NCBI RefSeq assembly: GCF_024721175.1
Contig: NZ_CP099399.1
Location: forward strand, 1,302,001 to 1,366,000
Direction: 5' to 3'
Source: Rhizobium sp. Pop5
GTDB lineage: Bacteria; Pseudomonadota; Alphaproteobacteria; Rhizobiales; Rhizobiaceae
Length of the DNA: 64,000 bases
The notes under the pieces are model-generated. The model ran no database searches and had not been told where the DNA came from. It saw nothing but the letters and a program-made list of their open reading frames with translations. The position numbers were made by a program, and so were the translations under genes. Below are positions 55,458 through 64,000 of this stretch, in pieces. Each line of letters starts with the position of its first letter. Position 1 is the stretch's first letter.

Positions 55458-58400
55458 TCAGCTGCACCCACTCGTAGCCCCACAAGTATCGCACTTCTCG
55501 CAAGTCCCATTCCTCACCATCGTGAAGTTCTGGCACTCCGAGCACATGTTGCCCGTATACCCCTGCATGATCGAGCGCTGGCGGCGTTCGGCTTCCATCT
55601 TCTTGGCTTCCGTCTTGGCCGAGGCAGCGTCGGCTGCGGCCTTGTCGGAGAAGAGGGCGGTTGCGTCGCTGGTAATTTCCTCGGTCACCTCTTCGGCAAT
55701 CTCTTCCGCCAATTCCTTGGCTCGCTCCTCGTAATCGCGCTTGAAGGCGACGATTTCGGACGTGGAGATGGCAACGGTTGGCTCCAGCTTGCGGGCCGCG
55801 CTGCCGGCAAAGGCGGTCACGGTCCCGGTAGAGGCGGCGCGGGCAGGGGCGGCGGTTGCCGCACCCTTGGGCTCGCTAGCCTGGCGTTCGCTGCCGGTAC
55901 CGGATACCAGCGTCGGCTTGTAGCCACGGGTCCAGCCGGTGGAAAGCAGGTTGGTCTTGCCTTCCTGGATGCCCTTGCCGAGCGCCGTATTCGAGAAATC
56001 CGACGTATCGACATGCGCGAGGTCATGGCGGCCGAGATAGGAGACGGCCAATTCGCGGAAGACGTAGTCGAGAATCGACGTGGCGTTCTTGATCGCATCA
56101 TTGCCGATGACGATGCCGGCCGGCTCGAACTTGGTGAAGGTGAAGGCCTCGACATATTCTTCGAGCGGCACGCCGTACTGCAGGCCGAGCGAGATGGCGA
56201 TGGCGAAGTTGTTCATCATCGCACGGAAGGCAGCGCCTTCCTTGTGCATGTCGATGAAGATCTCGCCGAGGCGGCCGTCGCCGAATTCGCCGGTGCGCAG
56301 ATACACCTTGTGTCCGCCGACGGCGGCCTTCTGGGTATAGCCCTGGCGGCGGTTCGGCAGCTTCTCGCGTTCGCGCGAAACGCGTTCGACGACACGCTCG
56401 ATGATCTTTTCCGTGATGGTGACGGCCTGTGCGGCGACGGGCGCCTGCAGCAGTTCCTCCAGCGCGTCCTCATCATCCTCGTCTTCGATCAGCGAGGCGT
56501 TGAGCGGCTGCGACAGCTTCGAGCCGTCACGATAGAGCGCGTTCGCCTTGAGGCCGAGCTTCCAGGACAGCATGTAGGCGTTCTTGCAATCCTCGACGGT
56601 CGCCTCGTTCGGCATGTTGATCGTCTTGGAAATCGCGCCGGAGATGAACGGCTGGGCAGCCGCCATCATGCGAATATGGCTTTCCACCGAGAGGTAGCGC
56701 TTGCCGATCTTGCCGCACGGATTGGCGCAATCGAAGACCGGCAGGTGCTCCTTCTTGAGGAAGGGGGCGCCTTCGAGCGTCATCGCGCCGCAGACATGGA
56801 TGTTGGCGGCTTCGATGTCCTTCTTCGAGAAACCGATATGGTCGAGCAGGTTGAAGCTCATGTCGGCGAGCTGTTCGTCGGAAACCTTCAGCGTGTCCTT
56901 CAGGAAGTCGGCGCCGAGCGTCCACTGGTTGAAGACGAACTTGATGTCGAAGGCACTCTTCAGCGCAGCGTTGACGGCTTCCACCTTCTCGTCCGTGAAG
57001 CCCTTGGACTTCAGCGTCGAGGGGTTGATCGCCGGCGCCTGGTTCAGGTTGCCGTGGCCGACGGCATAGGCCTCGATCTCGGCGATCTGGCTTTCGGAAT
57101 AACCGAGCGTGCGCAATGCTTCCGGCACGGCGCGGTTGATGATCTTGAAGTAGCCGCCGCCGGCGAGTTTCTTGAACTTGACGAGGGCGAAGTCGGGCTC
57201 GATGCCCGTCGTATCGCAATCCATGACGAGGCCGATCGTGCCCGTGGGGGCGATGACCGAAACCTGGGCATTGCGGTAGCCATGCTTTTCGCCGAGTTCG
57301 AGCGCCTTGTCCCAGGCCGACTTGGCATGGGCGGCGAGGTCCTGATCCGGATTTTCCGAATGGATCAGCGCCACAGGGTCGATCGAGAGCGCCTCATAGC
57401 CGGAGGTTTCGCCATAGGCGGCGCGGCGATGGTTGCGGATGACCCGCAGCATGCTCTCGCGGTTCGGCGCGAAGTTCGGAAAGGGGCCGAGTTCGCCGGC
57501 GATCTCGGCCGAGGTCGCATAGCAGATGCCGGTCATGATCGCAGTCAGCGAACCGGCGATGGCACGGGCCTCAGTGGAGTCGTAGGGAATGCCCGACGAC
57601 ATCAAGAGACCGCCGATATTGGCGTAGCCGAGGCCGAGCGTGCGGTATTCGTAGGAGAGTTCGGCAATGCGCTTCGACGGGAACTGCGCCATCATGACCG
57701 AGATTTCGAGCACGACGGTCCACAGGCGAACGGCGTGTTCGTAGTCGCCGATATTGATGCGCTTGGTGGCCTTGTCCTTGAACTGCAAGAGGTTCAGCGA
57801 GGCGAGGTTGCAGGCGGTGTCGTCGAGGAACATGTATTCCGAGCACGGGTTCGAGCCGCGGATCGGACCGCCGGCCGGCGAAGTGTGCCAGTCGTTCATC
57901 GTCGTGTTGAAGTGGATGCCCGGATCGGCAGACGCCCAGGCGGCATAGGAAATCGTTTCCCAGAGGTCGCGCGCCTTCAGCGTCTTCATGACCTTGCCGT
58001 CCTTGCGGGCGGTCAGCTTCCACTCGCCGTCATTCTCGACGGCACGCAGGAAGTCGTCCTTGATCGAGACGGAGTTGTTGGAGTTCTGGCCCGATACCGT
58101 CAGATAGGCTTCCGAATCCCAATCCGTGTCGTAGGTTTTGAATTCGAGATCCTTGTAGCCCTGGCGGGCGAACTGGATGACGCGCTGGACGTAATTTTCC
58201 GGAACCTGGTCCTTCTTGGCGGCGCGGATTTCGCGCTTCAGGGCAGGGTTCTTGGCCGGATCGAAGCAATCGCCGTTATCGCCTTCGCAATTGAAGCAGG
58301 CCTTCATGATCGCCTTGAGGTGCCTGGCGACGATCTTGGAGCCGGTGACGAGAGCGGCGACTTTCTGCTCTTCCTTGACCTTCCAGTTGATGTATTCCTC

Positions 58401-59270
58401 GATATCGGGATGGTCGATGTCGACGACTACCATCTTGGCGGCGCGGCGCGTCGTGCCGCCCGATTTGATGGCGCCGGCGGCGCGGTCGCCGATCTTCAGG
58501 AAGCTCATCAGGCCGGAGGAGCGGCCGCCGCCCGAAAGCTTCTCGCCTTCGCCGCGCAGCATGGAGAAGTTGGAGCCGGTGCCGGAGCCATACTTGAAGA
58601 GGCGGGCTTCACGCACCCAGAGATCCATGATGCCGCCTTCGTTGACGAGATCGTCCTCGACGGACTGGATGAAGCAGGCATGCGGCTGCGGATGTTCGTA
58701 GGCCGACTTCGACTTGGTCAGCTTGCCGGTGAACGGATCGACATAGAAATGGCCCTGGCCCGGGCCGTCAATGCCATAGGCCCAATGCAGGCCGGTATTG
58801 AACCACTGCGGCGAGTTCGGTGCGACGCGCTGGGTGGCGAGCATATAGGCAAGCTCGTCCTTGAAGGCTGCCGCATCTTCCTCGGAAGAGAAATAGCCGC
58901 CCTTCCAGCCCCAGTAGGTCCAGGTGCCGGCGAGACGATCGAAGACCTGGCGCGCATCGACTTCGGAACCGGTCTGCTCGTCCTTGGGCAGGTTTTTCAG
59001 CGCGGCATCGTCGGGAACGGAGCGCCACAGGAAGGAAGGAACGTCGTTTTCCTCAACCTTCTTCAGCCGGGTGGGAACGCCGGCCTTGCGGAAATACTTC
59101 TGGGCCAGAACGTCGGTTGCGACCTGAGAGAACTGCGCGGGAACATCGATATTCTCGAGGCGGAACACGATCGAGCCGTCGGGGTTCTTGATCTCGCTCG
59201 TCGCCTTACGGAATTCAATATCCGCATAGGCGCCTTGGCCGGCCTTCGTGAAACGACGTTCGATGCGCAT
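55458..59270 (-). CDS. nrdJ: Vitamin B12-dependent (class II) ribonucleotide reductase
   Basis: 1270 residues from ATG 59270, GAGG upstream; reduces ribonucleotides to deoxyribonucleotides with adenosylcobalamin. The [16 protein letters not shown] segment, [12 protein letters not shown] and a C-terminal Cys-rich tail ([15 protein letters not shown]) that re-reduces the active site are present. A very long upstream frame (to 59540) is rejected. A clean terminator follows; candidate NrdR boxes lie upstream. Confidence 0.96.
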   Translation of the reverse strand: MRIERRFTKAGQGAYADIEFRKATSEIKNPDGSIVFRLENIDVPAQFSQVATDVLAQKYFRKAGVPTRLKKVEENDVPSFLWRSVPDDAALKNLPKDEQTGSEVDARQVFDRLAGTWTYWGWKGGYFSSEEDAAAFKDELAYMLATQRVAPNSPQWFNTGLHWAYGIDGPGQGHFYVDPFTGKLTKSKSAYEHPQPHACFIQSVEDDLVNEGGIMDLWVREARLFKYGSGTGSNFSMLRGEGEKLSGGGRSSGLMSFLKIGDRAAGAIKSGGTTRRAAKMVVVDIDHPDIEEYINWKVKEEQKVAALVTGSKIVARHLKAIMKACFNCEGDNGDCFDPAKNPALKREIRAAKKDQVPENYVQRVIQFARQGYKDLEFKTYDTDWDSEAYLTVSGQNSNNSVSIKDDFLRAVENDGEWKLTARKDGKVMKTLKARDLWETISYAAWASADPGIHFNTTMNDWHTSPAGGPIRGSNPCSEYMFLDDTACNLASLNLLQFKDKATKRINIGDYEHAVRLWTVVLEISVMMAQFPSKRIAELSYEYRTLGLGYANIGGLLMSSGIPYDSTEARAIAGSLTAIMTGICYATSAEIAGELGPFPNFAPNRESMLRVIRNHRRAAYGETSGYEALSIDPVALIHSENPDQDLAAHAKSAWDKALELGEKHGYRNAQVSVIAPTGTIGLVMDCDTTGIEPDFALVKFKKLAGGGYFKIINRAVPEALRTLGYSESQIAEIEAYAVGHGNLNQAPAINPSTLKSKGFTDEKVEAVNAALKSAFDIKFVFNQWTLGADFLKDTLKVSDEQLADMSFNLLDHIGFSKKDIEAANIHVCGAMTLEGAPFLKKEHLPVFDCANPCGKIGKRYLSVESHIRMMAAAQPFISGAISKTINMPNEATVEDCKNAYMLSWKLGLKANALYRDGSKLSQPLNASLIEDEDDEDALEELLQAPVAAQAVTITEKIIERVVERVSREREKLPNRRQGYTQKAAVGGHKVYLRTGEFGDGRLGEIFIDMHKEGAAFRAMMNNFAIAISLGLQYGVPLEEYVEAFTFTKFEPAGIVIGNDAIKNATSILDYVFRELAVSYLGRHDLAHVDTSDFSNTALGKGIQEGKTNLLSTGWTRGYKPTLVSGTGSERQASEPKGAATAAPARAASTGTVTAFAGSAARKLEPTVAISTSEIVAFKRDYEERAKELAEEIAEEVTEEITSDATALFSDKAAADAASAKTEAKKMEAERRQRSIMQGYTGNMCSECQNFTMVRNGTCEKCDTCGATSGCS

Positions 59271-59400
59271 AGTCTTGACCTCGCGTTGGCGCCCGGTCCC
59301 CGCGACCTCAAGCGCAAATTTCCTATCCGGCGGCACTTTTTCTTCGTGCAGCCAGCCTCGTTTCCGTATCGTGACAGGGGTGTCATCCGGAGAGATGTCC

Positions 59401-59416
59401 TTCCTGTATCTTGTGG
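59401..59416. promoter_or_regulatory. Weak second NrdR box
   Basis: Nine of 16 positions fit the NrdR consensus. The centre is 31 bases (three helical turns) from the box at 59432, which is the spacing usually seen for NrdR pairs. Confidence 0.35.
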
Positions 59417-59431
59417 TGATGGTGGCTGCAA

Positions 59432-59447
59432 ACACTAAATATAGTAT
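59432..59447. promoter_or_regulatory. NrdR box
   Basis: ACACTAAATATAGTAT, two mismatches from the ACACWATATATWGTGT palindrome. It lies about 160 bases upstream of the nrdJ start and overlaps a possible -10 region (TATATT on the minus strand). Confidence 0.6.
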
Positions 59448-59676
59448 TAACAGCTTATTATCGCCAGTCCTGACGCCGCTTTTTTTGGAGGCTGAAAAAC
59501 GCGCAAGGAATGTACTGGTCCTCAACCGTTTCCGGTACAAGGCCCTGGTCCTGCGTCCTGTTTTTCAAAAGGGAACCGGGCTCGTTACCTCCGGTCCTGT
59601 CGCCGCCGCAACATCAGGAATAGTAAAGTTTGAAACAGCTGATTCCGTCAAGGGCTGGCTTTTAATTGAATGGTAA

Positions 59677-59692
59677 CCACAACATCTTGTGG
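59677..59692. promoter_or_regulatory. NrdR-like distal palindrome
   Basis: CCACAACATCTTGTGG, a perfect CCACAA/TTGTGG inverted repeat with CAC-N8-GTG spacing as in NrdR boxes; about 410 bases from nrdJ. Confidence 0.4.
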
Positions 59693-59987
59693 ATGCGCTT
59701 GTGGAGATTGGGGAAAGCCTGGGAGCGCTGAAATTACAATGGCTTGCAGGCGTTGCCGGCTAAGGAAAAAGGCGCAACCACAAAAAAGCGCCCTGCGGCA
59801 AATCTTGTGATGGCATTTTCGGAGCAAATGCGCATGCCGATCTGCCGAGGAAAATCCGCGGGCTTTCGAGGGGTGCCGGCAGCGGACAACCTCGCATTGC
59901 TCTCCGCCGCCAGGTTCGATGAGGAAACCTGCCGGCGAATTGCGAAAGAATTTCAAGCGGTAAATTTGAGGTTCGCGCGGTTGGCGA

Positions 59988-60482
59988 TCAGCGGGCGCCC
60001 TTGGCGATCGGCTCCTGGTACGTAAAGCCCATATCCCAGGGGAAGTAGATCCAGGTATCCTGGCTGACCTCGGTGACGAAGGTATCGACGGTCGGCACGC
60101 CTTTCGGCTTGGCGTAGACGCAGGCGAAATGCGCCTTCGGCAGCATGGTGCGCACCTGTGCGGCGGTCTTGCCCGTATCCGTCAGGTCGTCGATGACGAG
60201 CACGCCTTCGCCCTCATTCTCGGTGAGCTCGGGCGCGATCCCCTTGAGCAGCACCATGTCGCCCTGGTTTACATAGTCATGATAAGAGGCGATGCAGACG
60301 GTCTCGATCAACCGGATGTTCAGTTCGCGTGAGATAATTGCAGCCGGCACGAGCCCGCCACGGGTGATGCAGACGATCGCCTTGAAGGTCTGCCCGAGGC
60401 CGGCAAGGCGCCAGGAAAGCGCGCGGGCATCGCGGTGGAACTGATCCCAGGAAACGGGAAAGGCTTTATCGGGAAGGGACAT
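59988..60482 (-). CDS. gpt: Xanthine phosphoribosyltransferase
   Basis: 164 residues from ATG 60482 (GGAGC upstream), the normal Gpt length; converts xanthine/guanine and PRPP to the nucleotides. The PRPP loop is [14 protein letters not shown] and ITRGGLVPA is the other active-site strand. Longer start at 60551 rejected. Confidence 0.93.
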   Translation of the reverse strand: MSLPDKAFPVSWDQFHRDARALSWRLAGLGQTFKAIVCITRGGLVPAAIISRELNIRLIETVCIASYHDYVNQGDMVLLKGIAPELTENEGEGVLVIDDLTDTGKTAAQVRTMLPKAHFACVYAKPKGVPTVDTFVTEVSQDTWIYFPWDMGFTYQEPIAKGAR

Positions 60483-60665
60483 CGGGGCTGCTCCGCGGCA
60501 TGATAGAGACGACGCGCCGTTTTCAGGCGACCGGACGGGCTGGAGCAGCAATCGGCGAAACGAAAAATCGCGCAGCCGAAACCGCGCGAGACGTGGCCGA
60601 GGCTCGAAGCCGTCATCGGTCGCCGCAATTAGCGGGATTTGCCGGCAAAACGCAAGAGCTACCGG

Positions 60666-61508
60666 TTATCGCGACAGCAAGGTCAGCGCCGTCATCGATT
60701 GCAGCAAGGTCTTCGTCGTGCCGCCGAAAATCGTCTGCCAGAGCCAGGAATGGGTGTAGGCGCCCATGACGAGAAGATCGATGCTGCTGTCCGAAAGCCG
60801 GTTTTCAATGACATGGGATGTGTGCTTGTCGATCCTCTCCGCCGTCGAAAGCGTCGTCTTCACGCCGTGGCGGGCAAGCGTCGCGGCGATCTCGGCGCCC
60901 GATGTCAACGGCGATTGCAGCGCCGTCTCGGCCGGATCGACCGAAAATATCTCCACCGCGTCGGCGGCTTTGAGGATCGGCAGCGCGTCGAAGGTTGCGC
61001 GCGCCGCCTCCTTCGAGCCGTTCCAGGCGATCAGCACGCGCCTGATCGGTTTCGGCTGGCGGATGATATAGGGGATCATCAGCACTGGCCGGCCGGTTTC
61101 GAAGAGAAAGCTGTCGACATCGACATGACTGTCGGAGGGGTTGGCCGGGTCGGCCTGCGAGGCGATCAGCAGGTCGGCGCTGCGCGCGCTTTCGATCAGC
61201 GGTGCGGATCCGTAACCGGTTGCCGTGGCAAAGCTGCGCCACTCCGAGGAAGCACTTGAAGCGTCCGCTTTCTCCCGAAAGATCCGCTCCACCGCGATCG
61301 TTTCGCTATGCGCCATGTCCTGCAGCGCCTGCACGGCAACAGGATCGGGAATTTCCATCGGCGCTACGAGCGGCACGGCAGAGACGGTTTCGGCATGCAG
61401 GCCGATCACATGGGCGCCGCTTTCGGCGGCGATGGCGAAGGCGAAATCGGCGACGGCGGCGCTATTGTCTGCCGTATCGAGAATGGCGAGAATGGTTTTG
61501 TAAGACAT
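60666..61508 (-). CDS. Universal stress protein, tandem UspA domains
   Basis: 280 residues from ATG 61508 (AAGGAG upstream). Two Usp domains: the first from MSYKTILAILDTADN to about 145, the second from VLIAWNGSKEAARATFDALP to the end, with GAYTHSWLWQTIFGGTTKTLL as the nucleotide-binding end. A perfect FixK/FNR box lies 74 bases upstream, so low-oxygen induction is expected. Confidence 0.92.
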   Translation of the reverse strand: MSYKTILAILDTADNSAAVADFAFAIAAESGAHVIGLHAETVSAVPLVAPMEIPDPVAVQALQDMAHSETIAVERIFREKADASSASSEWRSFATATGYGSAPLIESARSADLLIASQADPANPSDSHVDVDSFLFETGRPVLMIPYIIRQPKPIRRVLIAWNGSKEAARATFDALPILKAADAVEIFSVDPAETALQSPLTSGAEIAATLARHGVKTTLSTAERIDKHTSHVIENRLSDSSIDLLVMGAYTHSWLWQTIFGGTTKTLLQSMTALTLLSR

Positions 61509-61575
61509 ATCAATTCTCCTTGCGCTGAAATCGTTTGCGCGAGGGAAGGAATGCACCGGACCCTTCTCCTGTTCC

Positions 61576-61589
61576 TTGATGGCGATCAA
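61576..61589. promoter_or_regulatory. FixK/FNR box upstream of the universal stress gene
   Basis: TTGATGGCGATCAA, a full match to TTGAT-N4-ATCAA; the centre is 74 bases before the ATG, a normal activator position. Confidence 0.75.
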
Positions 61590-61616
61590 GGACGGCCCCA
61601 AATTCCGGCGTTCCTC

Positions 61617-62390
61617 TCAAGCCTCGGCGGAATGGTTTTCGGCAATGTCCTTCCTTTGACGGATGGCCTCGATCATCGCATGCACATCGGCGCCGGCCGC
61701 ATCGATCGCCGCCTGGGATCGGCCGCGAACGACGATCTCGGTCGAGAATTTCTGGCCGATATATCTGGGATAGGAACCGATGCTGGTTTCCGGATGTGCT
61801 TTCTGGATCGCCGTCAGCGGCGTGCCAATCTCGCCCTCGCCATAAGGGCAGGCGATGGCAAGCGAAAGCACCGGCATGCCGGTTCGAAGCGTCGGTAGCA
61901 CATTGTCGACCATCGCCTGGAAGACCTGCGGCACGCCGGCCATGACATAAACATTGCCGATGATGAAGCCCGGCGCTGTCGAGACCGGATTGCCGATATG
62001 GAGAGCCCCCCGCGGCATGCGCGCCATGCGCTGGCGCGCTTCGGTGAATTCCATCTCGCGGCGTCGATACATCTCGGCAAGCAGCGTCATTGCCGCTTCG
62101 TCATATTCGCAGGGCAGGTCGAAAGCCTTCGAGATGGCATCGGCGGTGATATCGTCATGCGTCGGTCCGATGCCGCCTGATGTGAAGACGTAGTCATATT
62201 TGCCGCGAAGCGCATTTAGCGCCTCGACGATCGCCTCCTCGTCGTCGGCGACGATGCGCACCTCCTTGAGATCGATACCGGAAAGGGTGAGCAAATCGGC
62301 GAGGTGGCCGATATTCTTGTCCTTGGTGCGGCCGGAAAGGAGTTCGTCGCCGATGGCGAGCATGGCGGCGGTGACGATGTCGTGGCTCAT
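61617..62390 (-). CDS. Competence/damage-inducible protein A family (MoaB/CinA N-domain)
   Basis: 257 residues from ATG 62390. The MoCF-biosynthesis-like domain (AAMLAIGDELLSGRTKDKN, FTSGGIGPTHDDITADAISKAF, GNPVSTAPGFII) covers about residues 5-170; the nicotinamide-deamidase half of CinA is missing, as in the short form. Function uncertain; may be molybdopterin-related or salvage. Confidence 0.85.
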   Translation of the reverse strand: MSHDIVTAAMLAIGDELLSGRTKDKNIGHLADLLTLSGIDLKEVRIVADDEEAIVEALNALRGKYDYVFTSGGIGPTHDDITADAISKAFDLPCEYDEAAMTLLAEMYRRREMEFTEARQRMARMPRGALHIGNPVSTAPGFIIGNVYVMAGVPQVFQAMVDNVLPTLRTGMPVLSLAIACPYGEGEIGTPLTAIQKAHPETSIGSYPRYIGQKFSTEIVVRGRSQAAIDAAGADVHAMIEAIRQRKDIAENHSAEA

Positions 62391-62611
62391 GGAATGTTCC
62401 GTGATGTGAGGCTCATGAATAGGTAGCGCCCTTCGGCCGCTTTGCAAACAGGCGGCCGATGGTTCGTTTCGGTTGCATGAAAGAGACAAGTGAATTTTCG
62501 TCTATGGACAGTGAACACTGAGTTCTTCAAGGCTGGGCTGTGTTCGGCCATATCCGCTGATAGAAATTCTCATCCACGAAGTTCACCCCACTTTTCCAAG
62601 GAAGATAGAAG

Positions 62612-63208
62612 ATGGCGAAGGTTCTCGTCCTTTATTACTCGGCTTACGGCCACATCGAAACCATGGCGTATGCCGTCGCCGAAGGCGCGAAGTCGGCCGG
62701 CGCCGAGGTCACCGTCAAGCGCGTCCCGGAACTGGTGCCGGAAGAAGTTGCCAAGGCTTCCTACTACAAGGTCGACCAGGCCGCTCCGATCGCCACCGTG
62801 GACGAACTGGCAGATTATGATGCAATCATCGTCGGCGCCGGCACCCGCTTCGGCACCGTCGCTTCTCAGATGCGCAATTTCTGGGATCAGACGGGCGGCC
62901 TCTGGTTCGCCGGCAAGCTCGTCGGCAAACTCGGTTCGGTCTTCACCTCCTCGGCAACCCAGCACGGCGGCCAGGAATCGACCATCCTCGGTTTCATCCC
63001 GACCTTCCTGCATCAGGGCATGGTCGTTGCCGGCCTTCCCTATGCCTTCCAGGGCCAGATGGGCACCGAGGAAGTCAAGGGCGGCTCGCCTTACGGCGCG
63101 TCCACCATCACCAACGGCGACGGCTCGCGCCAGCCTTCCGAGATCGAACTGGAAGGCGCAAAATATCAGGGCGCCCACATCGCCCGGCTCGCCGCCAAGC
63201 TCGCCTGA
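62612..63208 (+). CDS. wrbA: WrbA NAD(P)H:quinone oxidoreductase
   Basis: 198-residue flavodoxin-fold FMN enzyme that reduces quinones by two electrons and limits oxidative damage. [16 protein letters not shown] is the FMN-binding start; [26 protein letters not shown] central block is present. AAGGAAGAT precedes the ATG. Followed by a strong terminator. Confidence 0.95.
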   Translation: MAKVLVLYYSAYGHIETMAYAVAEGAKSAGAEVTVKRVPELVPEEVAKASYYKVDQAAPIATVDELADYDAIIVGAGTRFGTVASQMRNFWDQTGGLWFAGKLVGKLGSVFTSSATQHGGQESTILGFIPTFLHQGMVVAGLPYAFQGQMGTEEVKGGSPYGASTITNGDGSRQPSEIELEGAKYQGAHIARLAAKLA

Positions 63209-63227
63209 TCTTTGATGCCTGAATGAT

Positions 63228-63262
63228 AAAGGCGCGGCAGGCCTGAGCCCGCCGCGCCTTTT
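63228..63262 (+). terminator. Intrinsic terminator of wrbA
   Basis: 11-bp perfect stem AAAGGCGCGGC/GCCGCGCCTTT with T4 after the 3' arm. Confidence 0.88.
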
Positions 63263-63382
63263 GCTTTGTCCCGCGACGGACCGGCGGCCATCGCTCCGCG
63301 CGGTGCCTGTAAACGAGGCGTCATTTTTACGCCTCGCGGCTCTTCCCATCGCCAATGACGCAAGTTATTGAAAACGCCGCAA

Positions 63383-63467
63383 GCGGGCGTGGCGAAACTG
63401 GTAGACGCAAGGGACTTAAAATCCCTCGGCCTTGGCTGTACGGGTTCGATCCCCGTCGCCCGCACCA
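63383..63467 (+). tRNA. tRNA-Leu (anticodon TAA)
   Basis: Acceptor arms GCGGGCG (63383-63389) and CGCCCGC (63457-63463) pair; D-arm GGCGAAACTGGTAGACGC; anticodon stem AGGGA/TCCCT with loop CTTAAAA (anticodon TAA at 63417-63419); a long variable arm; T-loop GGGTTCGATCCCC; A discriminator and encoded CCA. Class II tRNA of 85 bases. Confidence 0.96.
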
Positions 63468-63522
63468 CCTTCATAATCCTGTTCAAATATGCTCGTATTT
63501 TGTGCATAAAAGCGGTTGACCC

Positions 63523-63551
63523 TTGACAAGGGCATTTTTGGTGCAAGTATT
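63523..63551 (+). promoter_or_regulatory. Possible sigma-70-type promoter of the 43-residue gene
   Basis: TTGACA (63523-63528), a 17-base spacer and AGTATT (63546-63551). The -35 is perfect, the -10 weak. Confidence 0.45.
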
Positions 63552-63595
63552 GCGCCGCGGCGGTTGAGTAAGTGTTGTCTTGTGGGAGTAAGACG

Positions 63596-63727
63596 ATGGT
63601 TTACGATTGGAGTGGAACCAAGGTTCGGCGCATCCGCATCTTCAAGGCCAGTGTCGCACTTGTTCTGGGAACTGCGATGGCCGCGATCCCACTGCTCTTC
63701 TGGGCGATGCAATTGCGTGATTACTAG
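63596..63727 (+). CDS. 43-residue single-helix membrane protein
   Basis: Starts MVYDWSGTKVRRIRIFKAS; a basic region followed by one membrane helix (VALVLGTAMAAIPLLFWAM). GGGAGTAAG precedes the ATG and a perfect 17-bp terminator stem follows the stop by 1 base, which strongly supports a real transcript. Family not known to me. Confidence 0.65.
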   Translation: MVYDWSGTKVRRIRIFKASVALVLGTAMAAIPLLFWAMQLRDY

Positions 63728-63771
63728 AGTGTCCTGAGCGCGTCCGGGAAGACGCGCTCAGGACACTTTAT
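63728..63771 (+). terminator. Strong intrinsic terminator
   Basis: A 17-bp perfect stem (63728-63744 and 63751-63767) with a CGGGAA loop, T-rich end TTTAT. Its symmetry would also terminate on the other strand, towards the VanZ-like gene. Confidence 0.88.
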
Positions 63772-63840
63772 CACTTTCGGATCTTCACCTATCCCGAATT
63801 CGATTTTCGGGATGACACGGTCGTTTGCTGCTGACAACAA

Positions 63841-64000
63841 TCAGCGTTCTGTGAGCGGCAGGGCGGTCGCTGCTTTCGTGTCGCGCCATCTGTTGATCAC
63901 CCAACCGGCCAGAAGCCCCAGGGCCGCGCCCATTGCCTTGATGCCGGCGTCATGCAGGCGCGCATGGCGCGTTGGCGCGAAGTATTGCAGATATTCGATG
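63841..64000 (-). CDS. VanZ-like family protein (5' end beyond the window)
   Basis: Last 52 codons of a minus-strand gene. The IEYLQYFAPTRHARLHDAG and KAMGAALGLLAGWVINRW segments match the last helices of VanZ-like proteins in rhizobia. Membrane protein of unknown function; the start lies past the window end. Confidence 0.65.
   Translation of the reverse strand, partial: IEYLQYFAPTRHARLHDAGIKAMGAALGLLAGWVINRWRDTKAATALPLTER

Larger units (their letters stand above)
59271..59987 (-). promoter_or_regulatory. Long regulatory gap upstream of nrdJ
   Basis: 717 bases between gpt and nrdJ with no gene I can support. It contains candidate NrdR boxes (59401-59416, 59432-59447 and 59677-59692). No cobalamin riboswitch box was seen. 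Confidence 0.6.

Noticed and set aside
56013..59438. 1141-codon plus-strand open frame opposite nrdJ
   Set aside because: It is a shadow caused by the strong codon bias of nrdJ; its product is rich in Arg/Asp/Gly with no recognisable domain, and nrdJ is certain.
59677..59704. DnaA boxes (TTGTGGATGC, TTGTGGAGAT)
   Set aside because: Two or more mismatches to TTATCCACA and no cluster or AT-rich unwinding region; no replication gene is adjacent.
59271..59987. Cobalamin riboswitch before nrdJ
   Set aside because: No B12-box-like core or typical paired elements were seen; B12 riboswitches also usually control the B12-independent enzyme.
62490..63215. 241-codon frame overlapping wrbA in another frame
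   Set aside because: Ser/Arg/Pro-rich shadow; wrbA in the main frame has all family motifs and a ribosome site.
63166..63712. Minus-strand frames over tRNA-Leu with a GDGDRTRT-type sequence
   Set aside because: This is a well-known false protein made from the antisense of a tRNA-Leu gene.

Overview
The window looks like part of the main chromosome of a Rhizobium species (Rhizobiaceae, close to the R. leguminosarum/R. etli group). This is inferred from high GC, the spc/alpha ribosomal gene order without rpsD after rpoA, rhizobial families such as BA14K, DUF1236 and DUF1883, a B12-dependent ribonucleotide reductase, FixK/FNR-type boxes and promoters of the EcfG (general stress sigma factor) type. 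No prophage, insertion sequence, integrase or CRISPR array was seen. One tRNA gene, tRNA-Leu(UAA), is present.

Layout. (1) 1-4280: end of the ribosomal superoperon, secY (partial)-adk-rpsM-rpsK-rpoA-rplQ, with a terminator-like hairpin in several gaps. (2) 4381-12407: a DUF2809 membrane protein, the MsrP/MsrQ periplasmic methionine sulfoxide reductase pair, ilvD, small envelope proteins, a Do-type protease and rarA. (3) 12249-19994: small single genes, including DUF1883, two hydrolases, an SDR/LysR divergent pair, a deoxyribosyltransferase-like protein, an AhpD-like protein, a NUDIX hydrolase and a free methionine-(R)-sulfoxide reductase. (4) 20165-36396: a 16-kb one-direction catabolic cluster. 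A LacI regulator with its operator inside its own promoter is followed by a CoA-transferase, enoyl-CoA hydratase, aldehyde dehydrogenase, a glucose-type ABC importer, two GMC flavoprotein oxidoreductases, a Gfo/Idh/MocA oxidoreductase and a fumarate-reductase-like flavoprotein. The substrate is unknown.

(5) 36421-48194: a stress and envelope region. xthA and a DUF883-like protein are followed by a two-component system (small membrane protein-histidine kinase-NarL response regulator), two exported proteins with glycine/asparagine repeats, a FecR/CHASE2-EAL pair, DUF1236 and BA14K proteins and several small proteins. Three intergenic regions here combine an EcfG-type promoter with one or two copies of a palindrome of the form GGACC-N2-GGTCC placed just upstream of the -35 element. 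One of these promoters precedes the two-component operon itself. I regard this as the most interesting candidate for an undescribed system: a NarL-type response regulator acting together with the general stress sigma factor on a set of envelope genes, including its own operon.

(6) 48264-54543: phenylalanine/tyrosine catabolism. phhA and hppD-hmgA-fahA-maiA convert phenylalanine through tyrosine-derived hydroxyphenylpyruvate and homogentisate to fumarate and acetoacetate. Two Lrp/AsnC regulators lie between the two halves, each divergent from a catabolic gene. (7) 54571-64000: a MEKHLA/PAS protein, a small secreted protein, the long nrdJ gene with candidate NrdR boxes, gpt, a FixK-box-preceded universal stress protein, a MoaB/CinA-like protein, wrbA, tRNA-Leu, a 43-residue membrane protein with a strong terminator, and the end of a VanZ-like gene.

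Starts were moved downstream from the longest open frame wherever a Shine-Dalgarno sequence, signal peptide or family length argued for it; these choices are stated in each entry.
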